From assembly GCA_035610365.1 (NCBI GenBank), contig CM069435.1:1018001-1082000 (forward strand): a DNA stretch of 64,000 bases, given 5' to 3'. The translations under genes were made by a program, and so were the position numbers. Under the pieces are notes generated by a model. It saw only the letters and a program-made list of their open reading frames with translations, was not told the origin of the DNA and ran no database searches. Positions 59,632-64,000 of this stretch are shown here, piece after piece. Source of the DNA: Aquatica leii (taxonomy: Eukaryota; Arthropoda; Insecta; Coleoptera; Lampyridae). Every line of letters begins with the position of its first letter. The first letter of the stretch is position 1.

Positions 59632-60771
59632 TAGAGATTCACCAAATCAAGTAGCTTGGCTTGAAACGTAAGAACTTGGCTTCGGTTTAAAAGTTTTTTA
59701 AAGCTTTTTAAAAATAAAAACTTGACTTGGTTTAATGTTTGTGGGTACAGGCTTAACTTGGTTTCTAAGCTTTTCCAAGCTTCCAAGCTTATTCAGTAGT
59801 TTATGACCTTGGAACACGTACCCCGCATGTGTTACAGCTCACTGCCACAATATAAACGATATAAACAATTATAACTGCTAGGATAGGTTACATAACTTTG
59901 AACTGAAGTGAAGAGACAACGCGTCTGTACGTGGGAGTAATAAAAATATTTTATTAATTTGATAATAAGAAATACGCAATAAACATTTTATGGTTATAGC
60001 AATACTAAATTTATTCACGTGTGGTAGGCAGGGTAATAAGCAGTTAGTAATGTCCTTACAGAATATTCACGATTAGAGGTTTAAATGTGTACACTTGATG
60101 ACGGGTTCCCGCTTGACTTCTGGTTGTTCTCGAGTTATGAGGTAACCTAGTGTACAGCGTGTTTCTGGGTTTAAGGTGATATTTGCAATTAAAGTTTTCA
60201 GGTCGGCTTTGTCTATTTAAATAAGTGAAAATTTACTTTTGACTTTATCCATGTGGTAAATGCTGTGAGATAGGTATATTAAAATGTCATCATGTTTTGC
60301 AATAATTGTGACTCTAATTATACGTCACCCAAAAATTAAATTAAAATTACAGCAAAATACCAATACTCGATTATACTTATTTGCAGTTTTAACCAAAACA
60401 AGATTTCAGCTAAATAAACAAAAAACGTTGCAATCTAAGAAGTATAAATTATAAATTTAGCTTTCTTAGAACTCATTTTGACAACTTGCTTAATTTCTGT
60501 TTTGATTTCTTCAGTTGACGCTGTTTGCTAAAGTGATTTGTCTAAATTGCTTTCTATAAACTTTCTTTTGGAACATAAATTTTACATCAGGATAATATTA
60601 TTTTCAAGAGCTTGAAATCTTGACAAAGGCTTGAAAACTTGCCCTGTAAAGTCTTGAGATGGCTAATATTGAACTTGACTTGATTGTTTTACAGCTTGGT
60701 GTGACGTTTAGAAAGTTTACCTTGTTTTAAAGCTAAGCTTTTGAAAACCAAGCCAAGCCTGCGAATCCCTA
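59632..60771. mobile_element. hAT-like non-autonomous element (1140 bp)
   Basis: Flanked by an 8-bp duplication GTTACCAC (59624-59631 and 60772-60779). Ends are short inverted repeats, TAGAGATTCACC and (inverted) TAGGGATTCGCA. Subterminal copies of a CTTGGCTTGA/AAGCCAAGCC motif and AAGCTT cluster at both ends, as hAT transposases often bind such repeats. There is no transposase frame inside. It split an older mariner remnant. Confidence 0.85.
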
Positions 60772-60779
60772 GTTACCAC

Positions 60780-60874
60780 TAAATGGTATGTTGAAAATTG
60801 TTTCCCTACTGTGATTGATCAGTAAAGTGACAAGAAAAGAAATCATTAAGTTAGTTTATGATTAGGATCTTTAT
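60780..60874 (+). pseudogene. mariner-like remnant (resumption after the hAT insertion)
   Basis: Sequence continuing directly from the target duplication reads KWYVENCFPTVIDQ, which could be the C-terminal mariner segment. Too short to be sure. Confidence 0.3.
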
Positions 60875-60945
60875 TAGAAGGGGCAAATAAACTACTCAAG
60901 GTTTTTTATACGACTACGTTTTGTGCACTTTCTGAAGAAGAAAAC
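60875..60945 (-). other. dispersed retroelement end, hammerhead-like, decayed
   Basis: Minus strand: CTTCTTCAGAAAGTGCACAAAACG, then GTAGTCG, then CTTGAGTAGTTTATTTGCC. It aligns with the motif at 25100-25175, showing that both are ends of the same element type. Confidence 0.4.
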
Positions 60946-62539
60946 AAACTATAGTCATAAGTCTACTCAGAACAACCCAACTGCTCCACAAATGCCACTT
61001 TCTTTTTTTCTGAGTTAAAATTTATTTTATTCAGTTTCTTTTAAATTGAATAAAATTTATTTTTAAGATAGTCCTCGTATTTCTTATAAGTCGTCGAGTT
61101 TTATGCTAGTCTTAACGTATTTTTGATATCTTAAGTAACACAGGTATAATTTTGCTTCTGATAAAAATAAATTTCATAGCTAACATCAAAACCATAAATT
61201 GACCTCGTTAATTGTTGCGACAGTCGATATCAAAAAACGGAAACTTACGTAAACAAACAAACTAATTCACTTATCTATACATGAACAAACAATAGTGGTT
61301 GATAATTTCAATTGTACTTGAAGCATATCGTGTGTCACAAGCGCACGTAACAATGGCACATGGTGCTAGACGCTTGGTTAATTCTGTAAACAGTCCAAGG
61401 TCTAAGTTGATCTGATTTTATGTAAAATGAGAACACGTCGATTCCCATGTCAATTACAAATATATTCCATCTTCTTTTAAAACAATAATTATATAAATAA
61501 CTGTCTTCGTCGCACACGCCTCCGCAACATTATGCAATTCACTATGTGAAACTAAATAATACCTAATCAAAATAAATAGCACGCTTTACCTCACTTACAC
61601 TTCTAAATGTTCTTTGCACGTTGTCTCTTTACGCAAACGTTGCTTTTGAGGACCTTCCGAAACATATACGAATTACATGTTAAGATTTTGCAAATCAAAT
61701 GTACCTAATGATTTTTTTTTCTAATATTGTCAAGTGCATTATTGAAATTTGGGTTTGTTGTTTCACGTAGCGTTGAAATTATTCAAGCGCATGCATTATT
61801 TATTGACATTCTATCTACATTGTAGTTTATAACCGATAATTTTAACCAATTAAAAATTAAGTATTATAAATTATACTCATTTAAGTCAAGTACTTACAAC
61901 CTTTTCATATCAATATAAACAGCACATGCATTTTACTATCTTTAAGCCATTATGTAATTACTTACATTTGTGCTACTTCAATTTTCTTCTTTTAACGACA
62001 AACACTACGGTCTCAAACTAATCCTTTCGTTTTTGATAAAAATACAACGGAATCTCTTACTGTTATAATAACAATTACAATGTAAATAACTACCTATAGT
62101 CGGATTTTTTTAGAGTGAACGTAGAATTTACTGAAAGTTAAATTTATTTTTCTGTTTGAATACTACTTGTAAGCTTCTTAAACAGTGGAAATTCTACGTT
62201 TTATTGTTCTAGCGCCGTCTTTCTTTTACATTAAGAAAGTATATTTATGGCGTAGAATTTGTCTTTGTAGGCGTTACAAAATTCTCATTTAAATAATGAA
62301 ACAAAAAGAGAAAGAAAACGATTGTCTATTTTTGTAGGCATTTAAACTTTTAATCCGAAAAACGACACTTTAAAAAATCCGACTTTAATAATAGTATACA
62401 TACTGAAGTACTAATTTCAATAAATAAAAAACTTTCAAATATAAGCATTTGTATTGTTTTATGCAAATGAAGAGAGAAAGTAGTTTAAACATAACAACAA
62501 CTAATTTAAATATAAAATATTAATAAAATTATATTATAC
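60946..62539. other. no gene seen
   Basis: AT-rich. A 60-codon minus frame at 61335-61517 is unidentified. No repeat pair or RNA gene recognised. Confidence 0.4.
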
Positions 62540-62580
62540 TATGATTATAAGCTACTTTCGGCTTAGACCGTGTAGTAGTT
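62540..62580 (+). repeat. truncated end of the 336-bp foldback family
   Basis: ATGATTATAAGCTACTTTCG then GCTTAGACCGTG matches the outer end of the element at 42482, after which similarity stops. Confidence 0.6.
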
Positions 62581-62589
62581 TTTTAGAAA

Positions 62590-63655
62590 AACGTTCAAAG
62601 TAATCCGTCAATGTTTTCTTGAAATTTGTATTTCAAAAACTATAAATTTTTTAATAAATTTTTAAATAATTTCCGTTTTGTAGTTATGAACAAAAAATTA
62701 ACGCGACAAAAGTTATTTAATTATTATTTGCAAACCCAAATAATCCCGTTTAGACAACTTTTGAGTTTTTACGTTAAATCGACTGACGTAAACATGCTGT
62801 TAACCACAAATTATATATTAAATGTAATTGATATTATGACGTAAATAAATGTTGTTGATTTCATACGATTTAATTTTAATGATATTCATACATGAAAATG
62901 TTTCTTAAATGAAACACATCTTGGCCTGTTATATTACGTTACAGGATGTTTATAAATAAACGTTAGAAAAAACTATAAAATAAAAAAAACAAAACAAAAA
63001 ATTTACTAAGTTGTTGTTTACATTGTTTGTTTTTAAACTTATTTTATTACTTTGTATCTTTAGGCAAATATTCTGTTGTTATTGTTTTGCAGTTTGAACA
63101 TTTTCAACTTTATTCCTACACCGACTAAGTTTTCCATGATTGAATAGGGTAGTTCGTGCAATTCTAAAAAGATAATTGATTTTTCTATTTTATCAAAACA
63201 AGTGTAAAATTTAAAAAAATCAAAAAGCAAGGAACGATGGACCAATGCATTTGTCCATATTATTACATTTCTATTTGATTCTAGTTGTTCTAAGTTCAAT
63301 AAGAAAATTTATCTTGCAATGCATAATTTACTCAAACATATAATAAACAAACTGATATTTACACCGACATTTTTGTTATGCAATATTATTACATGCATTC
63401 CTAAAACAGAAAATGAGAACATTTAACAGTTAACAACCCACATTTAAAATTCACTTTTGAAACCAAAAAAAATTAATTGCCATTTTTAGATGTTAGGTTT
63501 AGTATGGATATTAACACTTATGTGTTAGTTACAGAATGGTATACTAAATTAATAGTCTCTGATAAACAATGAACTATTTATCAAAACATTCATACCACTA
63601 AAAAATTAATATCATCACGAATATCAAAAATAAAATTATAAATTTAAGCAGATCT
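62590..63655. other. no recognised gene
   Basis: A 72-codon plus frame at 62626-62844 and a 79-codon minus frame at 63060-63299 (with VIIWTNALVHRSLLFDFFKF) show no family I know. The second, which begins with an ATG on the minus strand, has the more protein-like composition. Confidence 0.35.
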
Positions 63656-64000
63656 CAATTTCATAATGAAAACTTTAACATTTTAAAAAACATGCTAAAG
63701 AATAATAACTGTTTGAAGAATATATTCCACCACCAATTAACTTATCTATAACTAACCCTAATACTAACATCACTTACAATAAAATAATAAATGTCACAAA
63801 TCTAAAAAAATTAATTTTTCCGATTTTAAAAACAAACAACATCAAAATAACAATATACAACGAAAACGCCATTTACAACATAATGTACAGTAAAACTAAA
63901 GATAATATAACATAATAGAAAACCATGATGTAGTATACAAATTTGATGTATTAAATGCAATGCATGTTATATTGGTCAAACAAAACAAAAGGTAAAAAAT
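63656..64000 (+). pseudogene. Penelope-like element, RT C-terminus and GIY-YIG start
   Basis: Plus-strand pieces in two or three frames: HNENFNILKNMLKNNN, then SITNPNTNITYNKI, NLKKLIFPILKTNNIKITIY, MYSKTKDNI, and near the window edge VVYKF, then CNACYIGQTKQKVKN. The linker ending K-x-K-D and the VVYK...YIGQT motif are those of Penelope-like elements, in which a GIY-YIG endonuclease follows RT. A frameshift and stops are present. The element runs off the window, so the rest of the nuclease cannot be judged. Confidence 0.75.

Noticed and set aside
1-64000. tRNA, rRNA or conserved host protein-coding genes
   Set aside because: No tRNA-like T-arm consensus, rRNA segment or recognisable host exon was found on reading both strands; short AT-rich exons could still have been missed by eye.

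Overview
This window looks like AT-rich, repeat-dominated nuclear DNA from an arthropod, most likely an insect. The evidence is the mix of mobile elements: Ty3/Gypsy, BEL/Pao, I-type and other non-LTR elements, Penelope-like with a GIY-YIG domain, piggyBac, IS630/mariner, hAT, EnSpm/CACTA, and Crypton-type tyrosine recombinases. I recognise no host gene, rRNA, tRNA or CRISPR. Nearly all recognisable coding sequence is mobile-element sequence, most of it broken. The order within insects is my inference and is not shown by the sequence.

Layout. 1-7.1 kb is AT-rich with small repeats and a 7-bp microsatellite. 7.1-9.1 kb is a broken non-LTR element (minus strand). 9.7-11.4 kb is a terminal-inverted-repeat element filled with tandem 352-bp units. 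12.7-13.7 kb is the 3' end of a second non-LTR element, cut by a complete piggyBac (13678-15887) whose 585-residue transposase has every expected catalytic and zinc-binding residue. 16.3-17.1 kb is a Crypton remnant followed by a solo LTR with a GTAT target duplication. 19.6-22.7 kb is a decayed BEL/Pao element carrying an inverted solo LTR of the same family, again flanked by GTAT. 23.3-24.4 kb is a dispersed repeat containing a foldback element and a hAT-type miniature element. 25.1-28.2 kb has a mariner-like remnant and two more Crypton remnants. 30.9-33.4 kb is an I-type non-LTR element, 37.8-40.7 kb a broken Gypsy (minus), 42.5-44.9 kb a 336-bp foldback and an EnSpm-like transposase pseudogene, and 49-50.1 kb a non-LTR ORF1 remnant.

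The key element is a full-length Ty3/Gypsy retrotransposon at 50461-57091. Its two 471-bp LTRs differ at only two positions by eye, and it has a 4-bp ATAG target duplication. Gag and pol lie in one frame, broken by a single stop inside reverse transcriptase. Downstream of the integrase, the polyprotein continues into a macro domain of the TARG1/OARD1 type (ADP-ribosylhydrolase), with both catalytic residues at the same spacing as the human enzyme. A CCCH zinc finger follows, and the frame ends inside the 3' LTR. A retrotransposon carrying an ADP-ribose-removing domain fused to pol is the strongest candidate here for an undescribed system. Two older solo LTRs of the same family in the window show that it has been active here for a long time.

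The right end (57-64 kb) holds a decayed mariner split by a 1140-bp hAT-like element (8-bp target duplication), more AT-rich DNA, and the C-terminal linker and GIY-YIG start of a Penelope-like element running off the window.
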